A stretch of 64,000 nucleotides of DNA from Gigaspora margarita (taxonomy: Eukaryota; Glomeromycota; Glomeromycetes; Diversisporales; Gigasporaceae), in NCBI GenBank assembly GCA_009809945.1, contig WTPW01000070.1, positions 184,236 through 248,235 on the forward strand, written 5' to 3'. The notes under the pieces are model-generated. The model saw only the letters and a list, made by a program, of their open reading frames with translations. It was not told the DNA's origin and did no database searches. The translations under genes were made by a program, and so were the position numbers. Positions 21,403 to 31,513 of the stretch are shown here, one piece after another; positions within the stretch are counted from its first letter, which is position 1; each line of letters begins with the position of its first letter.

Positions 21403-22161
21403 ATGGAAGCATTAGACTTCAAGGACCCCAGAAGTAGAAAATACTTTACTTCAGGACTAGGACAAGGCAAGAAAGCCCTTTGCCGATTATGCGGAAAACC
21501 TAACATTACTAAAAGAATGGAAAGCCACGAAGGCGTACACTTCTGCAATAAAGAACACAAATTCGCACAAATTATCCATGATCTAAATTATCAAAACCTT
21601 GGAAACCTGACAAATGAAGAAATCGATAGGAAAATTAGGAATTTCACCAGAAAAGATACTAACATATCTTATTACATTAATGAATCAAGAGTTAAAAGAC
21701 TCCTTAGCTATATGTTAGAATTTAGAGAAAATACAAATAGATGGCATTATGAAGATGAATTCTTTCAAACGCATGATGACGAATATCCAGATGACACATT
21801 CAATGATCTAGAAATGCATGAAGACTTTCTACCAATCAGAACTAACTACCACATTAGGACCGAAGGATATGTTGAGTTAGGAAATGAAGAAGAATTCAAT
21901 GGTATTGCACAAGCAATACAAAACTCCCTTGAACCAAAATTAAGAACTATGAAAATGACTAATGCTGAGAAAAGAAGAGAAATAGAAAAAGCTCAAGAAG
22001 ACTTTAATCAATGGAACCTTGGAATCTCTCTCTGCAAAGAATGCACAATACTATTTAAAAATGAAGAACTCAATGATGAAGGACATTGTAAAAAATGCCA
22101 AAAAGAAATAAATGAGAAAACAATAGATCTAACCATCGACCAAAAGAATCAGATGGATTGA
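21403..22161 (+). CDS. 252-aa zinc-binding protein of unknown family (retroelement part)
   Basis: An intact frame from ATG to stop. Near residues 27-50 it has CRLCGKPNITKRMESHEG then HFCNKEH, a C2H2/C2HC-like cluster. Near the C-terminus it has CKECTILF then CKKCQKE, a four-Cys ribbon. The middle is acidic (DDEYPDDTFNDLEMHEDF). Immediately upstream, Cys-rich sequence (LYCKGCYCEF) precedes the ATG. No family is recognised. It probably binds nucleic acid or protein. Confidence 0.45.
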   Translation: MEALDFKDPRSRKYFTSGLGQGKKALCRLCGKPNITKRMESHEGVHFCNKEHKFAQIIHDLNYQNLGNLTNEEIDRKIRNFTRKDTNISYYINESRVKRLLSYMLEFRENTNRWHYEDEFFQTHDDEYPDDTFNDLEMHEDFLPIRTNYHIRTEGYVELGNEEEFNGIAQAIQNSLEPKLRTMKMTNAEKRREIEKAQEDFNQWNLGISLCKECTILFKNEELNDEGHCKKCQKEINEKTIDLTIDQKNQMD

Positions 22162-22327
22162 ACCAAGAAAATAACTTACCAATTGAAATAGAACTAATAA
22201 ACAAATCACAGAAACAGATTGAACTAAATAACGAACAAATAGATTTCGAAGAAATAGAAGAAATCCCAAGATCAATGCCGCTATCACCGAGAACTTCTAA
22301 TCAAAATCAAATCAACAGCTCCATGCT

Positions 22328-22570
22328 ATGTTTATGATCTTAGCAGAAAAACAATTCGTATCCACCCAGGAAATTAAGGATCAACAAAGAAGAATTGCTA
22401 TCTTAGAACAAGTGACCCTTGAACTCCAAAATGAAAACCAAAAATTAAAAAGGAAATTAAGAGATACTCAGAACCATGTGGAACTAGAACTGGAATCATC
22501 AGATGATGAGGAGCTAAAACATTCAAAACAATTTAGAAGTCACCAGGCCAAATATAACAATAGATACTAA
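22328..22570 (+). CDS. 80-aa coiled-coil protein (retroelement part)
   Basis: Residues about 10-55 form a heptad-like helix (RRIAILEQVTLELQNENQKL) followed by an acidic Ser/Asp/Glu stretch and a basic end. The layout resembles small caulimovirus-type accessory coiled-coil proteins, but no homology can be shown. Confidence 0.35.
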   Translation: MFMILAEKQFVSTQEIKDQQRRIAILEQVTLELQNENQKLKRKLRDTQNHVELELESSDDEELKHSKQFRSHQAKYNNRY

Positions 22571-22787
22571 ATAATCAAAACAAATATTAATTAGCCAAAA
22601 ACCCATATAACTATATTTAGTAATATTACTTAACATAAATATTTATATCTTATTATTTTATTCAATGAACCGAATGTACCAGAATAATAAAGAACCTTGA
22701 ACTATTGAACATCAGAACAATATGAATGGAAAAACTATAAAAGGACTAACAATTGAACCATGAACCTACATGCTTAAAGCATAACAT

Positions 22788-22973
22788 ATGAAAACAAAAC
22801 AAAAGACAAGAAACTCCTCAAGAAATACTAAATCTTGTGACAGCTGTAGACAGGAACATTTTTGCTACAAATATTCTTAGAGAACAAATACTTGTGAAAG
22901 GTGTGATTGGAAAGGAATTATCTGTAAAAACACAAAGTTCTATAAGAAACGAGGACCACCAAAAAGAATTTAA
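22788..22973 (+). pseudogene. Zn2Cys6-like mini zinc protein (retroelement)
   Basis: The stretch encodes SCDSCRQEHFCYKYS, then NTCERCDWKGIICKN and KRGPPKRI. The cysteine spacing, CX2CX5C then CX2CX6C, and the basic KKRGPP tail resemble the fungal Zn(II)2Cys6 DNA-binding domain. If so, the element took it from a fungal host. Confidence 0.45.
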
Positions 22974-23331
22974 ATTACCTACACCCTCGAAAGCCTAATA
23001 AATGAACAACAAGGAATAACCCTTAAAAAAAAAAAGTAGAATCTAGCAATAAAACTTACAACCTTAACTTTCTTATTAGGAAAACTTGCATCAACATACG
23101 ACAGAGACTTTTTACTATCTGACATAGAAGAACTTGCTATTGAAACATATTTGAAAGATAAATTTGAAACAGAACACCCGCTTAGAAAGGAAATAGAAAA
23201 ACTACTTAATTCAGGAACAGACAAAGAAAGCTGGGAATATACGAACAAATCGCAAACTATAATCGTAAGAAAATCAATAAAGGATTATTATCAGAATTGA
23301 TCTACCCTAAAAATTAAATAAGCAACCCTAA

Positions 23332-23562
23332 ATGAATATAGAAATATTAGAACAAAAGAAGGTTTTAAGAGAAATTGTAAAAGACTTTATTGACCTTCAA
23401 GACTCAAATGAACAAAACTTTGTTGAACAAATATTGTCATTGGAAATATTAAAACTCAAATTACAAGAAATACTTAACCAAATAGAAATTCAAATACAAT
23501 CAATACAAGAAAGACTTACCATAGTCAATGCATACAACATCAGCAAATTTATATATGCGTAA
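23332..23562 (+). CDS. 76-aa coiled-coil protein, EF(I/V)DIQD family (retroelement part)
   Basis: A charged helical frame with VKDFIDLQDSNEQNF, resembling VQEYIDIQDQKSGSQF of the frame at 26049. The last codons run into the 23553 insertion, so the natural C-terminus is not known. Confidence 0.4.
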   Translation: MNIEILEQKKVLREIVKDFIDLQDSNEQNFVEQILSLEILKLKLQEILNQIEIQIQSIQERLTIVNAYNISKFIYA

Positions 23563-25766
23563 TCTTGCGCAAGTTTTTATGGTATGTAAAAAAATTGTAA
23601 ACTTACGTAGGATTTAGTATAAAACTATGTAAGTCTTACAGTACATAAGAAAATTGTAAATTTACATAAAATTTTTATGTAAATTTACGATTTTCTTATA
23701 GTGTGTAAAAAAATTGTAAATTTATGTAAAAATTTTATGTAACTTTACAATTTTCTTATGGTATGTAAGAAAATCATAAATTTATATAAAAATTTTACAT
23801 AAATTTACAATTTTTCTGATGAACTGTAAGAATACAGTCATTTTCCCTTTTTCAATTTTTGTATTGATTATATACGATATATAACGCATAATTGTTTTAT
23901 TGTATTCATTAGTAGTTTTGAAATGGTTCGAACTGGTTTGTAATCTAATTATACCAAGCGCACATTGGACTATATTTTCGAAATGTTTCAAAATATTTTA
24001 GGACTGAGAAACCAAGCTGGATCAGTAGATCTGTAGCCTGGGTCATACCAAGGACACGTTTGACTAATATTTTCAAAATGTTTTGAAATGTTTCGATGAT
24101 CATAGTACAAGATCAGATTAGATCTGTTTATTTTTTTTTATTTATAATTTAGATCTTTTATCAATTTTTTTTTTGTTTCATTTCCTTTTGTTTCCTTTTG
24201 TTTCCTTTCATTTAGTATCATTTTGTTTCATTTGTTTTTTCTTTTTTTTGTATTTTTTTTCTTTATTAATTTTTTTATTTTATTTCTACAAAAACACTTT
24301 TTGATACTTTGCAAGAAATCTAGTGACTTTCTGACACTTTGCGCAAGGCAACACTTTGTTGTTGTTCTAGTTGGTGTGTTGTTGTTGGTGTCATTGTTGG
24401 TGTCATTGTTGGTGTTGTCATTGGTATTGTCGCTAGCTGGTATCGTTGTTGTTCTTGTAGAATAGCTTTACCTCTCTCGGTGTTCTTGTAGATGGTATTG
24501 TTGTGGGTGGTCTATTTGTTTTTCTTCTCTTGCATTCATATAGGGTGGTCTTGCTTGTTTCTCTTGTATTTGTACAGGGTGGTCTTGCTCATTCTCTTGT
24601 GCTCGTTAGGGGTTATATTGGGTAATTTTTCTCATTTCTCTTGCGTTTGTACGGGGTGGTATAATACTAACACTTCTGAGAAATAGTTTTTTTTTACTTC
24701 TTTACTATTTTTTTTAGAAATAGTGAATATAAGCGAATATAAGTGACTATAAGCGAATATGTGCGAATATAAGCAAAGATGAGCAAATATAAGCCAATGT
24801 AATAGTTTATTTTTTTTGTTTTTGTTTTTTTTTGTTATTTTTTTCGGTTTCGTTTTTTGTTTTTTATTTTTTTTTTTTTACTTATTTTTTTAATTTTATT
24901 TTATTTTATTTATTCCTTACTTCTTTCAGAACTTTGCAAGAAAACGACGTAACTATTCCAGCACTTTACAAGAACACCAATTTCAACTTCTCTGGCACTT
25001 TGCAAGAAGTAGCGAATATGTACGAATATAAGCAAATATGGGCGAATATGGGTGAATAAAGCAAAATAATAGTTTATTTTTTTTCGTTTTCATTTTTTCA
25101 TTATTTTTTGGTTTCGTTTTTTGTTTTTTGTTTGTTTTCTTTTTTTTTACTTCAGAACTTTGCAGGAAAATGACGTAACTATCCTGGCACTTTACAAGAG
25201 TACAAATTCTAACTTCTCTGGCACTTTGCAAGAAGTAGCGAATATAAGCGAATATAAGAGAATATTAGCGAATATAATAGTTTGTTTTTTTTGTTTTCAT
25301 TTTTTTTCATTATTTTTTTTTGGTTTCGTTCTATTTTTTTTGTCATTTTTTTTTTATAATAATATATAATAAAATATGTAATATTTAAAATATAATATAT
25401 AATAAATAAAATAAAATTTTATATTAAATTGCGAAACTTGCGAATATTGTATATTTATTGTTATTTAAAATAATTTATAATAAAAAAAAATTTTATAATA
25501 AATTGCAAAAACTTGCGAAAACTTGCGAAAACCTGTAAAACGTTTAGGTGATAGGTATCGATATATATCTAACTGGTTAGTAATCGATGTATATCAATTT
25601 CAAATTTACTATGCCGTAAATGTTCGTAATTATTACACTTGCGTAATACTCCGTAGTTACTATAGCGTAAACTTGCGTAATTATTACCCCTACGTAATTC
25701 TCTGAACTAATCGTAAGTTTTCGTAAGCTTGCACTTGCATAAAAACTTGCAGAGATTTACGCATAT
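23553..25766. mobile_element. 2.2-kb non-coding insertion with palindromic tandem units
   Basis: The ends are inverted: ATATGCGTAATCTTGCGCAAG at left matches the reverse complement of the right end (ATATGCGTAAATCT, then GCAAGTTTTTATG). It interrupts the A-rich coding texture of the retroelement. Left part (23590-23830): four inverted units built on GTAAATTTACGATTTTCTTA. Middle: T-rich DNA with GGTGTTGT words. 24720-25290: two long direct repeats, each with GCGAATATAAGC words and the block GGCACTTTGCAAGAAGTAGC. No transposase is seen and no clear target duplication. Confidence 0.6.
24925..25280 (+). repeat. Two direct copies of a 230-base repeat
   Basis: The blocks CAGAACTTTGCA, GACGTAACTAT, CACTTTACAAGA, AACTTCTCTGGCACTTTGC and AAGCGAATATAAG recur in the same order at 24925-25070 and 25155-25280. 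A shorter related piece lies at 24300-24340. Confidence 0.65.
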
Positions 25767-25772
25767 TTTTTT

Positions 25773-26048
25773 TTGCTGATGAAAGACCAAGAATATTTAA
25801 TTCTCTTTAAAAAAGCAACTGCAATTGAAAAAACCCTAAAACGAATAGAAGAAAACCTACCAAAACTTGAAATACAAAGAAAATATCTTAAACAAATACT
25901 AGAAATTACAGAATTTTATATCAAGGAAAGTAACCTAAGAGAATACTGTTTTCTGAAAAAAGCGTGTGTAATCCGATCAAACGAATATATAAGACCAACA
26001 ATAGACCAATTACTTAAAGGAACCTATAAATTAAAATCAAAATATTGA
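25773..26048 (+). CDS. 91-aa helical protein (retroelement part)
   Basis: A charged coiled-coil frame (EKTLKRIEENLPKLEIQRK) ending in TIDQLLKGTYKLKSKY. A related ending (MVEELLKGTYDNKKEY) occurs in the decayed stretch near 26840, so the element holds several diverged copies of one gene. Its stop is followed directly by the ATG of the next frame. Confidence 0.4.
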   Translation: MLMKDQEYLILFKKATAIEKTLKRIEENLPKLEIQRKYLKQILEITEFYIKESNLREYCFLKKACVIRSNEYIRPTIDQLLKGTYKLKSKY

Positions 26049-26234
26049 ATGGATTACAACGATCCAAAAGATAAAGAATTCATAAACAAATTAGTACAAG
26101 AATATATTGATATACAAGATCAGAAAAGTGGAAGCCAATTTTCAAAAGATTATACCAAAGAAGAACTCAAAAATAGATTTAAAGACTTGAGAATTCAATT
26201 AATTAAGAGTAGGGTGAACGTAGATCATTTTTAA
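26049..26234 (+). CDS. Helical protein of the VQEYIDIQD family, interrupted by a MITE (retroelement part)
   Basis: About 52 residues are element-derived (FINKLVQEYIDIQDQKSGSQ). The frame then runs into the TTAA-flanked insertion that starts at 26207. It is related to the frame at 23332. Confidence 0.4.
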   Translation: MDYNDPKDKEFINKLVQEYIDIQDQKSGSQFSKDYTKEELKNRFKDLRIQLIKSRVNVDHF

Positions 26235-26571
26235 TAGTGATCACGTTGTGATCATATGAAATCAGGTGATCGACCAATCATGATTGTAAAAAACATAGAT
26301 TCGACCAATCAGCTTTATTCATTTTTGTGTAACTAAGAAAAATTTGCCTACTTAGGAAAAATTACGATATATAGAAGTATAATTTTTCAAATACTATATT
26401 TATTAAAATTTTACTATTATGAAAAGAGTATTTTGTACTACATATTATAAAATTTTTGGCTAAATTGATAACAAACATAAAAAGTTTTATTTGTAGCACA
26501 TTTTTATTTTCTATATAAATCTCATTGTACCACTAAAATCATATGATAAATAATCTATGTTCACCCTACCC
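26207..26571. mobile_element. TTAA-flanked MITE, TAGGGTGAAC family
   Basis: Terminal inverted repeats are GAGTAGGGTGAACGTAGAT and, reverse-complemented, GGGTAGGGTGAACATAGAT. Both flanks are TTAA (26203-26206 and 26572-26575), as with piggyBac-type insertion. It contains GTGATCAC-type palindromes and GATCGACCAATCA. Related ends occur at 56398 and 63419. Confidence 0.8.
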
Positions 26572-26579
26572 TTAAAGAA

Positions 26580-27320
26580 ATTAAAAAAACCGTACAACAT
26601 TTCAAAAATAGAACAAAAACAGAATTAACAATTCACAACTGTTTTGATAGCCCAAAATACAAATTCCTATTTGACAAAATAACCCATATAGATTATTGGC
26701 ATTTTGATGAAATTAAAAGAGATCAATCTAAAAAGAACCTAAACAACTACCAACACGGTTACCTTTCGCTAATAATACAAATACTTAACTATATATATTA
26801 TTATAGAGACTATAGACCAGAAGGACAAAGAATCCCAATGGTAGAAGAATTATTAAAAGGAACATATGATAACAAAAAGGAATATAAAATTGCAAGTGAA
26901 AGATATCAACAAATCAAAGACAATAGAGAAAAAGAAAAGCAAATGTCTAGAGTACCACCATTGAATAAAAAAATATTCAAATTCTAACACCACACGAATC
27001 AGCATATTTAAATAGAACATTATTAGCATTAGACAGGACAAGACAAATACAACAAAACAATCAAGTAACACCTATTATATCTATAAATACAGGATTAACC
27101 CAAGCAACCCAAGACTATTTATTACAACATCATAGTCAACTAGTACAAGAAACCATACAGCTAAGAAGAATCCCTAGAACTAATAGATTAATCTTAATAA
27201 ATACACCAAACATTACAAAGGCACTAGAAATACTATATAAAGTAGCAACAGGATTATATACAGTATATTACGCATATGATCAAATCAACAATAAAAGATC
27301 AGGACTACCAATTGACCTAT
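26580..27320 (+). pseudogene. Decayed coding stretch of the retroelement
   Basis: A-rich plus-strand coding texture continues after the MITE, with DYWHFDEIKRDQSKKNLNNY and, further on, LVQETIQLRRIPRTNRLI. No family is recognised. Confidence 0.35.
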
Positions 27321-27329
27321 TCTGATTGA

Positions 27330-27518
27330 ATGACAACTAGGAAAACTAAAACGTACAATATTAAAAAGATAATAGCGATACTTGAAAATTATAAACTAGA
27401 AATAGTAAAGGAACTCTCAACATTAGAAACACCTGGATTAAAAGAATATTATAGAAAAACCCTAGTATCGATATCAGTAAATCAAGAAATACTTGAAGAA
27501 GAAATAAAAGAATTATAA
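27330..27518 (+). CDS. 62-aa helical protein (retroelement part)
   Basis: A charged frame (IIAILENYKLEIVKELSTLE) with coiled-coil character. It is followed near 27600-27790 by a hydrophobic stretch (TVIAATCYIVKLIKKG) that may be a membrane segment. Confidence 0.35.
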   Translation: MTTRKTKTYNIKKIIAILENYKLEIVKELSTLETPGLKEYYRKTLVSISVNQEILEEEIKEL

Positions 27519-27811
27519 TATTATCTATAGAAGAAGAAATAGTTGACAAAATAAATAAAACCCTAGAATATATAAATATGACAAAGTGGACCAACTTATA
27601 GAAGTAATATTATTCACAAATTTTACCATACTGTGGATAAACCACATATTGTTATCAATATTAACTTACGACCAAGTAACAATATGATTTATCATATTAA
27701 TAGAACATACAATAGTAATAGCCGCAACTTGTTACATAGTAAAACTAATTAAAAAAGGAATTATTGAAGCATATACAATTAAGTTAGCAAAAGACCAGAC
27801 TAGGAAAATTA

Positions 27812-28066
27812 ATGAGTCTAGAAGAACTCAGACAATTTAGATTTAATTGGAGACCAGGAAACAGACCACAAAAAAATAAAAACAAGTGGTACGATAGAAA
27901 TAAAGAAATCCTAGAGCAAAGAACATCTGAAGAAATTTCAGACAATATTTGGGAAACAATAAACAACCTTATTGAAAGAATAAATCCTACAAATAATTTA
28001 AGACTTGAAGCAATACTCTTAACTCTAGAAGGAGCCAGAGGAATAGAAAATCACTTTCACTCTTGA
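27812..28066 (+). CDS. 84-aa basic/acidic protein (retroelement part)
   Basis: The frame opens MSLEELRQFRFNWRPGNRPQ and continues as a charged helix (WETINNLIERINPTNNLRLE). The hAT-type insertion at 28154 follows shortly after. No family is recognised. Confidence 0.35.
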   Translation: MSLEELRQFRFNWRPGNRPQKNKNKWYDRNKEILEQRTSEEISDNIWETINNLIERINPTNNLRLEAILLTLEGARGIENHFHS

Positions 28067-28153
28067 AACTTAGAACTCGACTTAGAAAGACCAAAAAGGA
28101 TACTACCACATATTTCTACAAAAGTAGAAAAAGGGAATCCAAACCTTATGGGA

Positions 28154-28783
28154 CAGGGATGGTAAATGACCTGGTCATTTGCCAATTTTTCAAATGACTT
28201 CAAATGACCTCAAAATGACCAGTCATTTGAGGTCATAAAATTTTGGTCATTTGGAAATGTCTCGTGACCAAATGACTATGGTCATTTCCAAATGACCAGG
28301 GTCATTTGGTCATTAGGTCATTTTGCATAGAGTTGACATCCTACCGATCACAAAAAACTTGTATAATGCATGTTTTAAATAATATGTATATTCGCATCAA
28401 TTCTCAATTCATATCGATTAACATGCCATTTGTAAATTCGAAAATGATTTATATCATTTTGTAATTGGTAAATTATTATTCACGAACTTTTTTTTTTTTA
28501 AAATAAGTAAATACATTATTTTTTGTCTACTATTTTTTTTTAATCACTTCATACCTGACCTTATGATTTGATTGGAATGTCGCTTTACAAGAAATGAACT
28601 GGTTTTCTAACGGCATTTCATTTTACGGAGAACAATAATCAATTTTGATTTGCTAAAAGTATTGGATAATCAATTAACCAGAGTTAAATGACCTTCTTAA
28701 GTCATTTGGGTCGTGAAATGACCAATGACTGGTCATTTGTTATTTGGGTCATTTGGATCATTTAAAGTCATTTACCATCCCTG
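28154..28783. mobile_element. hAT-type MITE with TGACCAAATGACC word repeats
   Basis: Terminal inverted repeats begin CAGGGATGGTAAATGAC on both ends. An exact 8-bp duplication TTATGGGA flanks it (28146-28153 and 28784-28791). Both subterminal regions are built of the word GGTCATTTG in both orientations. No coding capacity. The perfect duplication suggests a fairly recent insertion into the already decaying retroelement. Confidence 0.92.
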
Positions 28784-29277
28784 TTATGGGACGAGCCTTA
28801 TTAAAGGAGAGTGAAAAACAAAGAGACATATATAACGAATTCTTAGAAAATACACAAGCACAACTATCAGGAATAAAGAAAAGAATAATACTAGAAATAC
28901 CAGAATTCTGTAAAATAGTAGAAGAAGAATCTGACAGTGAATCAGAAAATGAAAACCAAAATCAAATAGATAGAAGAATAGTGTCCTACAGAGATTTTGA
29001 CCACCAATTTACAATTTTACCTTTTAATTTCAAGAACCAAATATTATACCACCTAGAAGCAATTGATAACGTTTTATTCTGTGAAAGAGCACGAAACATA
29101 TATTTATTTGAAGAAGAAGAACACTACGGATCTTTACACTCAGAAGTGAAAAGACTTCAATTAGAAAAGGAAGCCCAAGAAAGGAACCTTTTAAGAATAG
29201 AAAAAGTGGAACAAAGATTAAACGAATTAATTGAAAAACCATTTGAATATCCAAAAGAAAGAAGAAATTCTATTTAA
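28784..29277 (+). CDS. Acidic coiled-coil protein stretch (retroelement part)
   Basis: About 164 codons of element-derived sequence follow the MITE. They include a helical segment, an acidic stretch (EEESDSESENENQNQ), FDHQFTILPFNFKNQILYHL and a C-terminal coiled coil (KRLQLEKEAQERNLLRIEKV). No family is recognised. The coding sequence to the left of the MITE probably belongs to the same original gene. Confidence 0.4.
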
Positions 29278-29280
29278 ATA

Positions 29281-29760
29281 AATATAAAAGAAGACTCACT
29301 CATAGAGGAATTAAAAGAAGAATACTTTAAAAGGACAGGAAAAAAGATTGAAGAATTTGGATATTATACAGGATCCACTGAAAAGAAAGAAAAAGAACCA
29401 GAATATCTAGAACATGACCAGTTATATTTTAAACTAGAATATCTAAACAGAATAATAATTAACAACCTAGGAGAATACATTCTTAAAAGAAAAGAGACTC
29501 CGAATATAAAAGAAGAGTTAAATATTTATAATTGTTATGCAGTCGACTACTGCTAGAAAAAATTGAATCTAGCATGAGACATTCATAAGCTTACAGAACA
29601 AATTGAACAACCATATCCCGGAACTACTATAGGAATAGCAACTGCAAATATTAGATACACAGACCTAATAGAAAGACTTATTCTAAATATCAAAAGAGCT
29701 AGAATACTTGAAGAAATTACAGATGAAAAGAACATTATTAAATGATTAAAATAGACTTAG
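29281..29760 (+). pseudogene. LNIYNCY-family coding remnant (retroelement)
   Basis: The stretch encodes EYLEHDQLYFKLEYLNRIII and LNIYNCYAVDYC. The second phrase resembles LNIYNCYKNKEYCEI of the frame at 29881, so these are diverged copies of one element gene. Confidence 0.4.
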
Positions 29761-29880
29761 AAGACATAACACATTATGATACAATAACATTAATAGCATT
29801 TATAATACTCTGTATAACTTTAACATCAATACCCATTTTATTAATTTATTGGATAAAAACAAACCCATATAAGAACTTAA

Positions 29881-30294
29881 ATGAATTACAACTCGAGACC
29901 CAATAATAATCAATATCCTTACAGACCAAGTATTAGAAGAATCACATTAAAACTAGAATACATAAAACCAAAAGAACTATTTGAGCAATACTATATATTT
30001 TATACAAAACCAGAAGATTTAGGAGAGACAAAATACATCAAAAAGAATAAGAAGAAAGAAACAATAGAATCTCTTGAAACCTCTTTAAAAGAATTAAAAT
30101 TGAAATTAGAAGAAGAACTATTCCCATTAGCATTAAGATATGAATCAAGAAATAAAGAAACCCTTAATATTTACAACTGTTACAAAAACAAAGAATACTG
30201 TGAGATTACTGAAATAATAAAAGGAATTATACTAATATTAAATTACCCTGATAATCTGTACCAAACAGAAGAACAAAATTTAAAAGAAAAATGA
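29881..30294 (+). CDS. 137-aa LNIYNCY-family protein (retroelement part)
   Basis: An intact frame from ATG. It has an Asn/Tyr/Pro-rich start, a charged helical centre (ESLETSLKELKLKLEEELF) and the LNIYNCYKNKEYCEITEIIK signature shared with the upstream remnant. A similar opening (KEEYFKRTGKKIEEF and KNLEELYKKQTGIWIND) recurs near 29310 and 30320. Function unknown. Confidence 0.45.
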   Translation: MNYNSRPNNNQYPYRPSIRRITLKLEYIKPKELFEQYYIFYTKPEDLGETKYIKKNKKKETIESLETSLKELKLKLEEELFPLALRYESRNKETLNIYNCYKNKEYCEITEIIKGIILILNYPDNLYQTEEQNLKEK

Positions 30295-30412
30295 GAATGA
30301 TTACAAACAGCATATATAAAGAATCTAGAAGAACTCTACAAAAAACAAACAGGAATTTGGATAAATGATAAATACTATATAGTGGAAACATTTAGTGAAT
30401 TAAAAGAACATC

Positions 30413-31513
30413 ATGAACAATATTGGGGATAATGATTTAGTTGAATATTGGAATAGCCAATTTAACAAAGAAACACAAATATCATTTTTACCAGAACGAA
30501 AAATAAGCCAATTAATATTCTTTGTGGAATTAAATAACGAACCATATATTTTACTATCACAAAGAATCAACCCGTATAAAGACTCTTTCTTAAAACTCAA
30601 TGGACCAGGAGGAAAAGCAGATTTCAATAAAAATGAATGTATGGAAGCATGTGTAATAAGAGAATGCTTTGAAGAAACAGAAATTGTACTAAAAAATGAG
30701 AAATTATTAAAAATATTTGAACAATCATACTATTCGACCCAGGAATGGAAAGCAGATAACTGTACGCAAAAAGAAGCAAGCTATATAGTAACCCTAGCCA
30801 TATTCATATATCCACTAGAGGAACTTAAACCTCAACATACTGAACCAGAAACACTAGGACCATGGCATATTTATAAAATAAAAGATGTATTAAAACATCG
30901 AAAAGAACTAGTACCAATACTCAAAGAAAATATAGAACTGATACAAGAAAAAATAAGTACATACGAACAAGAAATATCTGATTCAACATTTATAATAGAA
31001 TATAAACAACAAATATCCACAAAACAAAAAGAAGCTGTAAAAACGAAGAATCAATTAGAATCGAAAATATTTCTTAAAGATATTGACATAGAAATACCAT
31101 TTGACCAATTACCAGAAATAGATGAAGAATTCCTGATAATGGACCTAAAGTTAGAAAAACTCTCTTCGTATGAAATACAAATATTAGTAAAATATAAAAA
31201 GAAACTCCAAGCAATAGTTCAACTGCTTCGAAGAATTGAACAGAAAATACAGAAAATTGAAAAGATATATAAAAGACACAAATACTTATCTATATTCGAA
31301 TCAAGAGAAAGGCAAGAAATAGCCTCAAAATTCAGCGAATGCCCAACAATATCGGACTTATCAAAAGAAGAAGCAATTGTCCAAAAATTCCAAAACACAA
31401 GATTCAAGTTTAACATACATACAAATTCCACAAATAAAGCAACATATCTCAAAATCCGCAAAGCCAAAGATCAATCAAATATTATGGAAACACAGACCTG
31501 GGAATATTTCTGA
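30413..31513 (+). CDS. Nudix hydrolase domain with C-terminal coiled coil (retroelement part)
   Basis: The 366-aa frame has a Nudix box at about residues 64-88: GPGGKADFNKNE, seven residues, then RECFEETEI, matching the REXXEE core. Flanking strands (ISQLIFFVELNNEPYILLSQ and SYIVTLAIFIYPLEEL) fit the fold. Nudix enzymes hydrolyse nucleoside diphosphates linked to another moiety, for example oxidised nucleotides or mRNA caps. Residues about 180-366 are a long charged coiled coil (LLRRIEQKIQKIEKIYKRHK) unlike a stand-alone Nudix enzyme. It is the last recognisable frame of the element. Large DNA viruses use Nudix decapping enzymes. A similar role here is only a guess. Confidence 0.75.
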   Translation: MNNIGDNDLVEYWNSQFNKETQISFLPERKISQLIFFVELNNEPYILLSQRINPYKDSFLKLNGPGGKADFNKNECMEACVIRECFEETEIVLKNEKLLKIFEQSYYSTQEWKADNCTQKEASYIVTLAIFIYPLEELKPQHTEPETLGPWHIYKIKDVLKHRKELVPILKENIELIQEKISTYEQEISDSTFIIEYKQQISTKQKEAVKTKNQLESKIFLKDIDIEIPFDQLPEIDEEFLIMDLKLEKLSSYEIQILVKYKKKLQAIVQLLRRIEQKIQKIEKIYKRHKYLSIFESRERQEIASKFSECPTISDLSKEEAIVQKFQNTRFKFNIHTNSTNKATYLKIRKAKDQSNIMETQTWEYF

